DNA of 64,000 nucleotides from Burkholderiales bacterium JOSHI_001 (GTDB lineage Bacteria > Pseudomonadota > Gammaproteobacteria > Burkholderiales > Burkholderiaceae_C). Where the stretch lies: NCBI GenBank assembly GCA_000244995.1, contig CM001438.1, forward strand, positions 2,380,090 to 2,444,089, read 5' to 3'. Positions 26,099 to 34,609 of the stretch are shown in pieces. The notes below the pieces were generated by a model. That model saw only the letters and a list, made by a program, of their open reading frames with translations. It did no database searches and had not been told where the DNA came from. Each line of letters starts with the position of its first letter. Within the stretch, counting starts at the first letter, position 1. Position numbers and translations under genes: made by a program.

Positions 26099-26653
26099 TC
26101 AGATCCCCTGGCCGGCGAAGCCATCGGCCTGCGCCTGGCGCTGCTGTTCGGCGGCCTTCAGTTCGGTGGCCACGTCACGCGCAAAGGCGGGTTGCGGCTG
26201 GTTCACGTCGGCCTGGTAGTGGCCAGCGAAGAAGCCCAAGGCGCGCTCGGCGCTGCTTTGCTTCTGGTCGTGCCGCAGCACCACGGCGTCGAAGCCCGTG
26301 CGTGTCAGCAGGGGCATCATGTCCACCACCACGTCGCCGGTGGCTCGCAGCTGGGCGCTGTAGCGCAGGCGCGCGCGCAGGGTGTGGGCCTGGCTGTAGG
26401 CACGGCCGTCCACCCACTTGGGGAATTGCAGCACCACCAGGCCGATGCGCGGCAGGTCGCTGGCCAATGTGGCCACGTCCACCGTGTTGTCCAGCAGCAG
26501 GCCCACTTTCAGGTCACGCGGCCAGTGGTCGCGCACGGCGTGCCATTGCTCCAGGGTCAGCAGCGCGTTGGCGCGCGGGTCGGGTGTGGGGATGGGGCCG
26601 TCTTCGCCGACCACGGGGTGCCAGGCGTCATTGCGGTTGTCGATGAACTTCAT
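26099..26653 (-). CDS. DUF934 protein of the sulfate operon
   Basis: A 184-residue cytoplasmic protein of the DUF934 family (LPRIGLVVLQFPKWVDGRAYSQAH-type core, cited as QFPKWVDGRAYSQA). DUF934 genes almost always stand between the sulfite/nitrite reductase and cysH in betaproteobacteria and are regarded as an accessory factor of sulfite reduction. The biochemical role is not proven. It starts 17 bases after cysI, and cysH begins two bases after its stop. Confidence 0.92.
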   Translation of the reverse strand: MKFIDNRNDAWHPVVGEDGPIPTPDPRANALLTLEQWHAVRDHWPRDLKVGLLLDNTVDVATLASDLPRIGLVVLQFPKWVDGRAYSQAHTLRARLRYSAQLRATGDVVVDMMPLLTRTGFDAVVLRHDQKQSSAERALGFFAGHYQADVNQPQPAFARDVATELKAAEQQRQAQADGFAGQGI

Positions 26654-26670
26654 GGTGTGCGGGTCTCGGT

Positions 26671-28365
26671 TCAGGCAGCGGCCGTTTCGCGGCGCACCGC
26701 GTCGGCGGCAGCGCGGAAGGGCGCCACGCCCAGGCGGCGGGCCGCGTCGATGAAACGTTCCTTCGAGCTGCTGCGGCTTTGCAGGTAGGTCTCGATCACT
26801 GCTTCGATGACATCCGGCACTTCGGCGGCGGAGAAGCTGGGGCCGATCACCTTGCCGGCGGCCGATGTGCCCGACAGGGTGCTGCCGTCCGAGCCCGCCA
26901 CGCTGATCTGGTACCACTCGGCACCGTCCTTATCGACACCCAGGATGCCGATGTGGCCGGTGTGGTGGTGGCCGCAGCTGTTCATGCAGCCGCTCATGTG
27001 CAGGTCGATGTCGCCGATGTCTTCCAGCGCGTCGATGTCCTGGAAGCGTTCGGTCACTGCGGCGGCGATGGGAATGCTGCGCGCGTTGGCCAGCGCGCAG
27101 AAGTCGCCGCCGGGGCAGGCGATCATGTCGGTCAGCAGGCCGATGTTGGGCGTGGCGTAGCCGGCGTCGCGCGCGGCGCGCCACAGCGCGGGCAGCTCGG
27201 CCGCCTTCACCCAAGGCAGCAGCAGGTTCTGGTCGTGGGTGACACGCAGTTCGCCATGGCTGAAGCGCTCGGCCAGGTCGGCGGCGCAGTCCATCTGCTC
27301 GTGCGTGGCGTCGCCGGGCGCCTGGCCCACACGCTTCAGGGACAGCGTCACCGCGCGGTAACCGGCCACCTGGTGGCCGTGCACATTGCGCTGCAGCCAG
27401 CGCAGGTATGCCCGGTCTTGCAACAGCGTGCTGGCGTCCACTTCCGGCAGCGCGGCCACGCCTTCGGGCCGGGTGAAGCAGGCGGCCACGCGGTCCAGCT
27501 CGGCCTGCGGGATGATCTGCGAGGCACCGCCGACGTCGTCCTTCAGGATGGCCTGGAACTCAGCGTTCACCGCGTCGAAGAACTTGGGGCCTTCGGCCTT
27601 CACCAGGATCTTGATGCGCGCCTTGTAGGCGTTGTCGCGGCGGCCGAAGCGGTTGTACACGCGCACGATGGCTTCGATGTACACCAGGATCTGCTGCCAG
27701 GGCACGAAGTCATTGATGACGCTGCCGGTGATCGGCGTGCGGCCCATGCCGCCGCCCACCAGCACCTGGAAGCCCACCTCGCCGGCGCTGTTCTTGCGCA
27801 GCTGCAGGCCGATGTCGTGCCAGGCGATGGCCGCGCGGTCTTCCTTCGTGCCGCTGGCCGCGATCTTGAACTTGCGTGGCAGGAAGGCGAATTCCGGGTG
27901 CAGGGTGCTCCACTGGCGCAGCACCTCGCAGTAGGGGCGGGCGTCGACGATCTCGTCCGGGGCGATGCCCACGTGCGCATCGGCGGTGATGTTGCGGATG
28001 CAGTTGCCGCTGGTCTGGATGCCGTGCATGTCCACCTCGGCCAGGCGGTCCATCACGTCGGCCGCCTTGGGCAGCGGGATCCAGTTGTATTGCAGGTTCT
28101 GGCGCGTGGTGAAGTGGCCGAAGCCGCGGTCGAACTCGCGCGCGATGCGGGCCAGCTGGCGCAGCTGGCGGCTGTTCAGCTCGCCATAGGGCACGGCCAC
28201 CCGCAGCATGGGCGCATGGCGCTGCACGTACCAGCCGTTTTGCAGGCGCAAGGGGCGGAATTCGTCATCGCCCAGTTCACCGGCAAGGTTGCGTTCCAGC
28301 TGGTCGCGGAATTGGGCGGCGCGTGAACGCACCACATGGCGGTCGAAGTCGTTGTAGAGGTACAT
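26671..28365 (-). CDS. cysI: siroheme [4Fe-4S] sulfite/nitrite reductase
   Basis: This 564-residue haemoprotein has two sulfite/nitrite reductase repeats. GHFTTRQNLQYNWI occurs near residue 82, and the cluster/siroheme ligands are CPGGDFC and CMNSCGHHH in the C-terminal half. It reduces sulfite to sulfide. No CysJ flavoprotein is present in the cluster; the ferredoxin and ferredoxin-NADP reductase downstream are the likely electron donors. It lies 13 bases after the TauE-like exporter gene. Confidence 0.94.
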   Translation of the reverse strand: MYLYNDFDRHVVRSRAAQFRDQLERNLAGELGDDEFRPLRLQNGWYVQRHAPMLRVAVPYGELNSRQLRQLARIAREFDRGFGHFTTRQNLQYNWIPLPKAADVMDRLAEVDMHGIQTSGNCIRNITADAHVGIAPDEIVDARPYCEVLRQWSTLHPEFAFLPRKFKIAASGTKEDRAAIAWHDIGLQLRKNSAGEVGFQVLVGGGMGRTPITGSVINDFVPWQQILVYIEAIVRVYNRFGRRDNAYKARIKILVKAEGPKFFDAVNAEFQAILKDDVGGASQIIPQAELDRVAACFTRPEGVAALPEVDASTLLQDRAYLRWLQRNVHGHQVAGYRAVTLSLKRVGQAPGDATHEQMDCAADLAERFSHGELRVTHDQNLLLPWVKAAELPALWRAARDAGYATPNIGLLTDMIACPGGDFCALANARSIPIAAAVTERFQDIDALEDIGDIDLHMSGCMNSCGHHHTGHIGILGVDKDGAEWYQISVAGSDGSTLSGTSAAGKVIGPSFSAAEVPDVIEAVIETYLQSRSSSKERFIDAARRLGVAPFRAAADAVRRETAAA

Positions 28366-28378
28366 CAGTGCGTGTCAG

Positions 28379-29146
28379 TCAATGAATCACTTTGAGGCCG
28401 GCGGTCACCAGGGACAGGCACAGCAGCGTGCGCACCAGGCGCTCGGGCAGGGCCTTGGACAGGCGGGCGCCGAGCCAGATGCCGGGCAAGCTGCCCATCA
28501 GAAGGGCCACCAGCAGGCCCCAGTTCACATTGCCCAGGGTGGCGTGGCCCAGGCCGGCGACCAGTGTCAACGGCACGGCGTAGGCGATGTCGGTGCCCAC
28601 CACGCGGTGTGCCGGCAGACGGGGGTAGATCAGCAGCACCAGCGTGGCGCCGAGTGCGCCCGCGCCGATGGACGACAGCGTGACCAGGGTGCCCAGCACC
28701 ATGCCGGCCGCCACGGTGGCCGCGGGCTTGCGGCTTTCCGGCAGCCACTGTTCCAGCCGCAGCCCCACCTTCTGCCAGGCGCTGCGGTAGGCCACGGTCA
28801 CCGCGGTCAGCAGCAGGGCGATGCCGAGCGACAGGCTCAGCACGCTGGCCCAGGCCTTGGTGATGCCGGTGGCGTGCATCACCGCAATGGTGGCCACGGC
28901 CGCCGGAATGCTACCCAGCAGCAGGCGCTTGACGATGGGCACGTCCACATGGCCATGGCGCCAATGCGCCACCGCGCCGCCGGTCTTGGTGACGGCGGCA
29001 AACCACAGGTCGGTGCCGATGGCCACGGCCGGGTTCAGCTTGAACACGCCCATCAGCAGCGGCGTCATCAGCGAGCCGCCGCCCACGCCGGTCATCCCGA
29101 CGATGGCGCCGACGCCGAAGCCACTTGCGATTGCCATCCAGTCCAT
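28379..29146 (-). CDS. TauE/SafE-family sulfite exporter-like permease
   Basis: This 255-residue membrane protein has about eight hydrophobic helices and the family's duplicated Gly-rich motifs: GAIVGMTGVGGGSLMTPLL near the N-terminus and a GTLVTLSSIGAGALG repeat in the second half. TauE/SafE proteins move sulfite or organosulfonates. Being the first gene ahead of cysI suggests anion transport or relief from sulfite excess. The ATG at 29146 is chosen as giving a normal first helix. Confidence 0.9.
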   Translation of the reverse strand: MDWMAIASGFGVGAIVGMTGVGGGSLMTPLLMGVFKLNPAVAIGTDLWFAAVTKTGGAVAHWRHGHVDVPIVKRLLLGSIPAAVATIAVMHATGITKAWASVLSLSLGIALLLTAVTVAYRSAWQKVGLRLEQWLPESRKPAATVAAGMVLGTLVTLSSIGAGALGATLVLLIYPRLPAHRVVGTDIAYAVPLTLVAGLGHATLGNVNWGLLVALLMGSLPGIWLGARLSKALPERLVRTLLCLSLVTAGLKVIH

Positions 29147-29294
29147 GCGGGGTTCCAAGAACAAGCCAGCCGGGCCCAAGGCCTGGCGAGGTGCGAACTC
29201 TAGGGCGAGGCCTAAAGATTCGTAAGTACTTATTTGTTAGTTGCTAATGCTCATGAGATATTTAGATATGGGGCTGGCTGCCTAGAATCCCGCC
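29147..29294. promoter_or_regulatory. divergent promoter region, sulfate operon / patatin gene
   Basis: This 148-base region is markedly AT-rich between 29,215 and 29,275. For the plus strand a candidate sigma-70 promoter is TTGTTA (29234-29239) with GATATT 17 bases on (29257-29262). The leftward sulfate operon must start here and is expected to respond to a CysB/Cbl-type LysR regulator, but I cannot place its box with confidence. Confidence 0.45.
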
Positions 29295-30260
29295 ATGCAA
29301 AGACGCCACGCCCTGGGTTGGCTGGGCGGGGCGGGTTTGGGCGGCCTGTTGAGTGCCTGCCAGACCGTACCTGTCCCGCCTGTCGCACCACCTGCCGGCC
29401 CGCCCGCCACGCTTCCCGCCACGCCCGCGCCTGTGGCGGCAGCCCCAGTGGCGGCGCCCACGGTCGCGCACGCCCCCGTGCGTCCTCCCCGCCTTGGCCT
29501 GGCGCTGGGCGGCGGCGCGGCGCGGGGTTTTGCCCACATCGGCGTGATCCAGGTGCTGGAAGAAGCCGGCATCCGGCCCGACCTGGTGGTGGGCACCTCG
29601 GCCGGCAGCCTGGTGGCGGCGATGTACGCGGCCGGCAAGAACGGGATGGAACTGGGCACCTTGGCCCAGACCATGGACGAATCGGCCCTGACCGACTGGA
29701 CCTTTCCCGGCCGCGGTCTGGTCAAAGGCGAGGCCCTGGCGCGCTATGTGCGCGAGCAGACCGGCGGGCGATCCATGGAAACCATGAAGCTGCCCCTGGG
29801 CATCGTGGCCACCGACCTGGACAGCGGCAGCCCCATCCTGTTCCAGCGCGGCGATGTGGGCGTGGCGGTGCGGGCGTCCAGCGCGGTGCCGGCGGTGTTC
29901 CAGCCGGTGAAGATCGGTGCGCGGGAGTATGTGGACGGCGGCTTGGTGTCGCCGGTGCCGGTGCGCTTTGCGCGCCAGATGGGGGCCGACGTGGTGCTGG
30001 CGGTGGACATTTCGTCGCCGCCCGAGGGCAATGCCACGGGGGATGCGCTGCGCATGCTGCTGCAAACCTTCGCCATCATGGGGCGCAGCATCAACAGCTT
30101 CGAGCTGAAGGACGCCGACGTGGTGCTCAAGCCCGCGCTGCTGGGCGTCGGCAGCGGCGATTTCACGGCCCGGCGCAAGGCCATCATCGCCGGACGGGAG
30201 GCCATGCAGGCCGCCTTGCCGGCGCTGCGCCAGCGCCTGGCCGCCCGCAGCGCGCCCTGA
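29295..30260 (+). CDS. patatin-like phospholipase lipoprotein
   Basis: This 321-residue protein has a lipoprotein signal (lipobox LLSAC, C22), a Pro/Ala-rich linker to about residue 65 and a patatin domain. The domain shows the oxyanion loop LGGGAARGFAHIG, nucleophile GTSAG and catalytic DGG (YVDGGLVSP). It belongs to the RssA/NTE-like serine esterases. The lipobox places it at the inner face of the outer membrane or in the periplasm. Substrate lipids are unknown. It is monocistronic, divergent from the sulfate operon. Confidence 0.9.
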   Translation: MQRRHALGWLGGAGLGGLLSACQTVPVPPVAPPAGPPATLPATPAPVAAAPVAAPTVAHAPVRPPRLGLALGGGAARGFAHIGVIQVLEEAGIRPDLVVGTSAGSLVAAMYAAGKNGMELGTLAQTMDESALTDWTFPGRGLVKGEALARYVREQTGGRSMETMKLPLGIVATDLDSGSPILFQRGDVGVAVRASSAVPAVFQPVKIGAREYVDGGLVSPVPVRFARQMGADVVLAVDISSPPEGNATGDALRMLLQTFAIMGRSINSFELKDADVVLKPALLGVGSGDFTARRKAIIAGREAMQAALPALRQRLAARSAP

Positions 30261-30280
30261 CAGCGAAGCGCGGTCCCCAA

Positions 30281-30313
30281 AGAAAAAGCCCGCCGGCCGG
30301 AGCCGTCGGGCTT
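30281..30313 (-). terminator. rho-independent terminator of phasin gene
   Basis: On the minus strand AAGCCCG ... CGGGCTT with inner GGC/GCC pairing is followed by TTTTTCTTT. It lies between the convergent patatin and phasin genes, about 140 bases after the phasin stop. Confidence 0.75.
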
Positions 30314-30454
30314 GAAGGTACCCAGAATCTGAATTCGAGAGTACCGAGGAGACAACCTTTCAGGACAGCTGCGGCTCGCGCACCGCAGCGTCGTCTGTGA
30401 CGCGCTGCCGGTGGGAAAGTTCCGTCGCTTCCGGAAGCGGCGTCAATCCAGCGT

Positions 30455-31000
30455 TCAGCGGGCCTTGGCCTTGGTGGCGCCGGCGGCCTTCACCGCGGTG
30501 GTGGTCACGGCGTTGAAGTTGGCTTCGGCGATGTCAGCGGCTTGCTTGGCAGCCTTGTGGGCGCTTTCGTAAGCATTGTTGGCAGCGGCGATGGCCGACT
30601 TCACCAGGGACACGGCGTTTTCGGTGCCGGCCGGGGCGTTCTTGACGGCGGTGTCCACGGCGGACATGAACTTCTTCTGCACGTCGGCGAATTGCGACTC
30701 GGCGGCCTTGGTCACTTCGGCGTTGGTGGCGGCGAAGATGTCATAGACGTGGCGGCTGTAGGCGGCGGCCTTCTCGGCGGACGGCTGCAGCAGACTGGCT
30801 TGCAGGCTGACCAGCTCTTGCGCGTCCTTGACCGACATGGCGGCTTTGGTGTTTTCGGCGACTTCGCCCAGGGCGGTCTTGGCCACTTGCAGGTTCAGTT
30901 CCACCAGCTTTTCAACGCCTTCGAAGGCCTTGTTGGTCAGGCCGAAAAGGGTTTCAACGTTGGCCTTGTTGGCGGCGATCATTTGTTCAGCGGTCAGCAT
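30455..31000 (-). CDS. phaP: phasin family protein
   Basis: This 181-residue, Ala/Lys-rich, almost wholly helical protein begins [20 protein letters not shown], with a C-terminal Ala/Lys repeat-like tail ([11 protein letters not shown]). It has the betaproteobacterial PhaP form (phasin_2). Phasins coat polyhydroxyalkanoate granules and limit their size. ATG at 31000 follows CTCCTGGAGCTGAAC, with a GGAG Shine-Dalgarno. A strong promoter and PhaR-like operator precede it. Confidence 0.94.
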   Translation of the reverse strand: MLTAEQMIAANKANVETLFGLTNKAFEGVEKLVELNLQVAKTALGEVAENTKAAMSVKDAQELVSLQASLLQPSAEKAAAYSRHVYDIFAATNAEVTKAAESQFADVQKKFMSAVDTAVKNAPAGTENAVSLVKSAIAAANNAYESAHKAAKQAADIAEANFNAVTTTAVKAAGATKAKAR

Positions 31001-31039
31001 GTTCAGCTCCAGGAGGTTGGGTGGTGAGGGGTGAATGAT

Positions 31040-31054
31040 TGCTGCACTGCAGCA
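31040..31054. promoter_or_regulatory. PhaR-like operator (15-bp palindrome)
   Basis: TGCTGCACTGCAGCA is a perfect 7-1-7 palindrome containing CTGC-N3-GCAG. This is the pattern described for binding by the PHA repressor PhaR in some proteobacteria. It sits just downstream of the phasin -10 box, around the expected transcript start, where repressor binding would block transcription until PHA granules titrate the repressor. A second related TTGCGTTGCAGCAA lies at about 31,100-31,114. Confidence 0.65.
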
Positions 31055-31062
31055 TGGAATGA

Positions 31063-31090
31063 AGTATAGGCCCGGCCGCACCAAAAGCAA
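31063..31090 (-). promoter_or_regulatory. phaP: sigma-70 promoter of phasin gene
   Basis: On the minus strand TTGCTT (31090-31085) and TATACT (31068-31063) are separated by 16 bases, a good match to the sigma-70 consensus. The start of transcription would fall near 31,056, within reach of the PhaR-like palindrome. Confidence 0.7.
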
Positions 31091-31206
31091 GCCCTTCATG
31101 TTGCGTTGCAGCAAATTAGTTGTAACCGTCTAAGGCCGCCGGGTGGTCAGCCTCGGGCAAGCCGGGCGGCGCAAGGGGCCTTCGCCGGCACCGACAATGG
31201 CTGGCG

Positions 31207-32151
31207 ATGCAACTTTTTCACACCGACCAGTTTGTGCTGCCACTGCCTACCGGGCACCGTTTCCCGATGCCGAAGTACCGGCTGCTGCACGAGCAGGTGC
31301 TGCAGAACGGCCCGGGCATCCGCATCCTGGAGGCCCCGGCGGCCACGGAAGGTGAACTGGCCTTGGCCCACGATCCCGGCTACATCGACGGGGTGCTGCG
31401 CGGCACGCTGTCGACGGCGGCGCAGCGCGAGATCGGCTTTCCCTGGAGCGAGCGCATGGCCCAGCGCGCGGTGCGTTCGGTGGGGGCGACCATCGCCGCC
31501 GCCCGCGCCGCACTGGCCGAGGGCGTGGCGGCGCAGACGGCCGGCGGCACCCACCATGCTTATTCCTTCAAAGGCTCGGGCTACTGCGTCTTCAACGATG
31601 TGGCCGTGGCCGCCCGGCTGATGCAGGCCGAGACGCACCGGCGGCACAAGCGCGGCCTGCGGGTGCTGGTGATCGACCTGGACGTGCACCAGGGCAATGG
31701 CACGGCCGCCATCTTTCGCGACGACGAGAGCGTGTTCACCTTCTCGATGCACGGCGCGCGCAACTTCCCCTTCCGCAAGGAAGCCAGCGACCTGGACGTG
31801 GAACTGCCCGACGGCTGCAGCGACGAACCCTACCTGGCGGCGCTGGACCACGCGCTGGCCAGCGTGGCCGCGCGCCTGGCCGACCGGCCGCCCGGCCTGG
31901 CCTTCTACCTGGCCGGTGCCGACCCGCACGAGGGCGACCGGCTGGGGCGCCTGAAGCTCAGCAGCGCCGGCCTGGCCGCGCGGGACGAACGCGTGCTGGC
32001 CTGGCTGCGCGCGCGCCGCATCCCGGTGGCGCTGAGCATGGCCGGTGGCTACGGCCACGACATCCACACCACGGTGGCAGTGCAATTGAAGACCTTGCAA
32101 TTGGCGCAGGCGGCCTGGGCCGACTGGGCGACCGGGCAGGGAAGTCCCTGA
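31207..32151 (+). CDS. histone deacetylase-family amidohydrolase
   Basis: This 314-residue zinc hydrolase has the active-site blocks GGTHHAYS (tandem His), DLDVHQGNGT (metal ligands Asp and His) and GADPHEGDRLG (third ligand Asp). Bacterial members deacetylate acetylated amines such as polyamines or acetoin-related substrates; the substrate here is unknown. It begins a plus-strand series with a thioesterase and a nitroreductase 50 bases downstream. Confidence 0.92.
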   Translation: MQLFHTDQFVLPLPTGHRFPMPKYRLLHEQVLQNGPGIRILEAPAATEGELALAHDPGYIDGVLRGTLSTAAQREIGFPWSERMAQRAVRSVGATIAAARAALAEGVAAQTAGGTHHAYSFKGSGYCVFNDVAVAARLMQAETHRRHKRGLRVLVIDLDVHQGNGTAAIFRDDESVFTFSMHGARNFPFRKEASDLDVELPDGCSDEPYLAALDHALASVAARLADRPPGLAFYLAGADPHEGDRLGRLKLSSAGLAARDERVLAWLRARRIPVALSMAGGYGHDIHTTVAVQLKTLQLAQAAWADWATGQGSP

Positions 32152-32200
32152 CACCCCGGCGACAGCCGGGCCGCGGTGCCCTGGCGGCAGAATCAACTGC

Positions 32201-32653
32201 ATGAGCATCGCCCGCCCCGAACCCCAGCCGCGCAGCGGCTACCGCCACTTCCAGGCGATCAGCACGCGCTGGATGGACAACGACCTGTACGGCCATGTCA
32301 ACAACGTCGTGTACTACAGCTTCTTCGACACCGTGGTGAACCGCTACCTGATCGAGGCCGGCGCGCTGGACATCCACCAGGGCGGCGTCATCGGCCTGGT
32401 GGTGCAGACCCAATGCGACTACTTCGCCGAACTGGCCTTCCCGCGCCCGGTCGCCGCTGGACTGCGTGTGTCGCGCATCGGCAGCAGCAGCGTGCGCTAT
32501 GAAGTGGGCCTGTTCGACGGGGACGCACCGCTGTCGGCCGCCAGCGGCCATTTCGTGCATGTGTACGTCGACCGCGACACGCGCCGCCCGGTGCCGCTGC
32601 CGCCGGCCTTGCGCCAGGCGCTGGTGGCGATCGCGGCGGAGGGTGTGGCATGA
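32201..32653 (+). CDS. acyl-CoA thioesterase, 4HBT hot-dog fold
   Basis: This 150-residue hot-dog protein has the 4-hydroxybenzoyl-CoA-type motif [20 protein letters not shown], where the Asp and the HVNN segment belong to the active site. It hydrolyses acyl-CoA thioesters of unknown chain. The last codons overlap the ATG of the nitroreductase (ATGA), so the two are co-translated. Confidence 0.9.
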   Translation: MSIARPEPQPRSGYRHFQAISTRWMDNDLYGHVNNVVYYSFFDTVVNRYLIEAGALDIHQGGVIGLVVQTQCDYFAELAFPRPVAAGLRVSRIGSSSVRYEVGLFDGDAPLSAASGHFVHVYVDRDTRRPVPLPPALRQALVAIAAEGVA

Positions 32654-33345
32654 GCGGCCAGGCCAACGCCGTGGCGGTGGACGCCGCCATCACCAGCCGG
32701 CGATCGGTGCGGGCCTACCTGCCCACGCCGGTGCCGCGCGAGACCCTGGAAGCCATCCTGGCCGTGGCCGCGCGCGCGCCTTCGGGCACCAACACCCAGC
32801 CCTGGAAGGTGCATGTGCTGACCGGCAGCGCCAAGGTCGATCTGTCTCGCCGCATCCTGGCCGCCTTCAACGACCCGGCGCAAAGGGCGCAGCACAGCGA
32901 GGAATACGCCTACTACCCCACCGAGTGGGTCAGCCCTTATGTGGACCGCCGCCGCAAGCTGGGCTGGGACCTGTACAGCCTGCTGGGCATCGGCAAGGCC
33001 GACAAGGCCGCCATGCACGCCCAGCATGCCAAGAACTACGACTTCTTCGGCGCCCCGGTGGGCCTGATCTTCACGGTGGACCGTGTCATGCGCCAGGGCA
33101 GCTGGCTGGACTACGGCATGTTCCTGCAAAGCCTCATGGTGGCCGCGCGCGGGCGTGGGCTGGACACCTGCCCGCAGGCGGCTTTCTGCCAGTTCCACCG
33201 CATCATCGAAGAACAACTGGCCCTGCCGCCTGGCGAGATGGTGGTGTGCGGCATGGCGTTGGGCCATGCCGACGAGCAGGCGGTGGAAAACACCTTGGTC
33301 ACCGAACGCGAACCGGTGGCAGGCTTTGCCCGCTTCCTGGACTGA
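32650..33345 (+). CDS. nitroreductase-family flavoprotein
   Basis: A 231-residue FMN-dependent oxidoreductase with the N-terminal SRRSVRAYLPTPVPRETLEA motif and RAPSGTNTQPWKVHV FMN contact, and a C-terminal MALGHAD block. Such enzymes reduce nitro groups, quinones or enones using NAD(P)H. Substrate is unknown. It is translationally coupled to the thioesterase and 22 bases ahead of the antiporter gene. Confidence 0.92.
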   Translation: MSGQANAVAVDAAITSRRSVRAYLPTPVPRETLEAILAVAARAPSGTNTQPWKVHVLTGSAKVDLSRRILAAFNDPAQRAQHSEEYAYYPTEWVSPYVDRRRKLGWDLYSLLGIGKADKAAMHAQHAKNYDFFGAPVGLIFTVDRVMRQGSWLDYGMFLQSLMVAARGRGLDTCPQAAFCQFHRIIEEQLALPPGEMVVCGMALGHADEQAVENTLVTEREPVAGFARFLD

Positions 33346-33367
33346 TTCACCCATCGATCGGAACTTC

Positions 33368-34609
33368 ATGGATTTCGTTCTCTTTGCGCTGGTGTTGCTG
33401 GGCGTGGCGCTGTTCCACGGCCACACGCTGAAGGTGGCCGTGGGCGGGGCACTGGTCATCACGCTGTACCAATTGCTGTTCACCGGCTTCAAGGCCGGCC
33501 CCGGGCTGGCGGGCCTGGGTGCCCATTTCGGCCATGAATGGGTGACGCTGGCCAACCTGTTGGGCCTGCTGCTGGGCTTTGCGCTGTTGGCCGACCACTT
33601 CGAGAAAAGCCGCGTGCCTGAAGTGCTGCCCCACCTGCTGCCCGACGACTGGAAGGGCGGCTTCATGCTGCTGGCCGGCGTGTTCGTGATGTCGGCCTTC
33701 CTGGACAACATCGCCGCCGCGATGATCGGCGGCACCATGGCCAAGGTGCTGTTCCGTCGCAAGGTGCACATCGGCTTCCTGGCGGCCATCGTGGCGGCCA
33801 GCAATGCGGGCGGGGCCGGCAGCGTGGTGGGCGACACCACCACCACCATGATGTGGATCGCCGGCGCCAGCCCGCTGTGGGTGCTGGAGGCCTATGTGGG
33901 TGGCGCGGTGGCCCTGTGCATCTTTGGCGTGGTGGCGGCACTGCAGCAGCACGCCTACCAGCCCATCCTGAAGGACGACACGCCCGGGGTCCAGGTGGAC
34001 GGCATGCGCCTGGCGGTGGTGGGGACCATCCTGGTGTCGGCGGTGGCGGCCAACATCTGGTTCAACATCAACCAGCCGCAGGTGCTGGAACACTTTCCGG
34101 TCATCGGCGTGGCCGTGGTGCTGGCCATCTTGGTGACGGCGCCAGTGCGTGCGCCGCAGTGGGGCCTGCTGCCCGGCGCCTTCAAGGGCAGCGTTTTCCT
34201 GCTGGGCCTGGTTTGGTGCGCGTCGCTGATGCCGGTGGACAAGCTGCCCGCCGCCAGCTGGCCTTCGGCGCTGGGCCTGGGCTTCGTCTCGGCGGTGTTC
34301 GACAACATCCCGCTCACCGCGCTGGCCATCCGCCAGGACGGTTATGACTGGGGCTTCCTGGCCTACGCGGTGGGCTTCGGCGGCTCGATGATCTGGTTCG
34401 GCTCATCGGCCGGCGTGGCGCTGTCCAGCATGTACCCTGAGGCACGTTCGGTGGGCGCGTGGATCAAGGGCGGCTGGCACGTGGCCGTGGGCTACGTGGT
34501 GGGCTTCATGGTCATGTTGGCGGTGGTAGGTTGGCACGGCCAATCTATCAAGGACGGGCGCAGCGCGGGCCCGACAACAACGACAACAACCCATGAGGTG
34601 GCGAAATGA
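33368..34609 (+). CDS. NhaD-like Na+/H+ antiporter or citrate-transporter-family permease
   Basis: This 413-residue ion-transporter-superfamily protein has about eleven to twelve helices. Paired re-entrant motifs are visible: FLDNIAAAMIGGTMAK, then SNAGGAGSVVGDTTTTMMW, and in the second half FDNIPLTALAIRQ with GSSAGVALSS. These repeat signatures match NhaD/ArsB/citrate transporters. The ATG at 33368 follows GGAACTTC. The last four bases overlap the start of the next gene. Confidence 0.85.
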   Translation: MDFVLFALVLLGVALFHGHTLKVAVGGALVITLYQLLFTGFKAGPGLAGLGAHFGHEWVTLANLLGLLLGFALLADHFEKSRVPEVLPHLLPDDWKGGFMLLAGVFVMSAFLDNIAAAMIGGTMAKVLFRRKVHIGFLAAIVAASNAGGAGSVVGDTTTTMMWIAGASPLWVLEAYVGGAVALCIFGVVAALQQHAYQPILKDDTPGVQVDGMRLAVVGTILVSAVAANIWFNINQPQVLEHFPVIGVAVVLAILVTAPVRAPQWGLLPGAFKGSVFLLGLVWCASLMPVDKLPAASWPSALGLGFVSAVFDNIPLTALAIRQDGYDWGFLAYAVGFGGSMIWFGSSAGVALSSMYPEARSVGAWIKGGWHVAVGYVVGFMVMLAVVGWHGQSIKDGRSAGPTTTTTTHEVAK

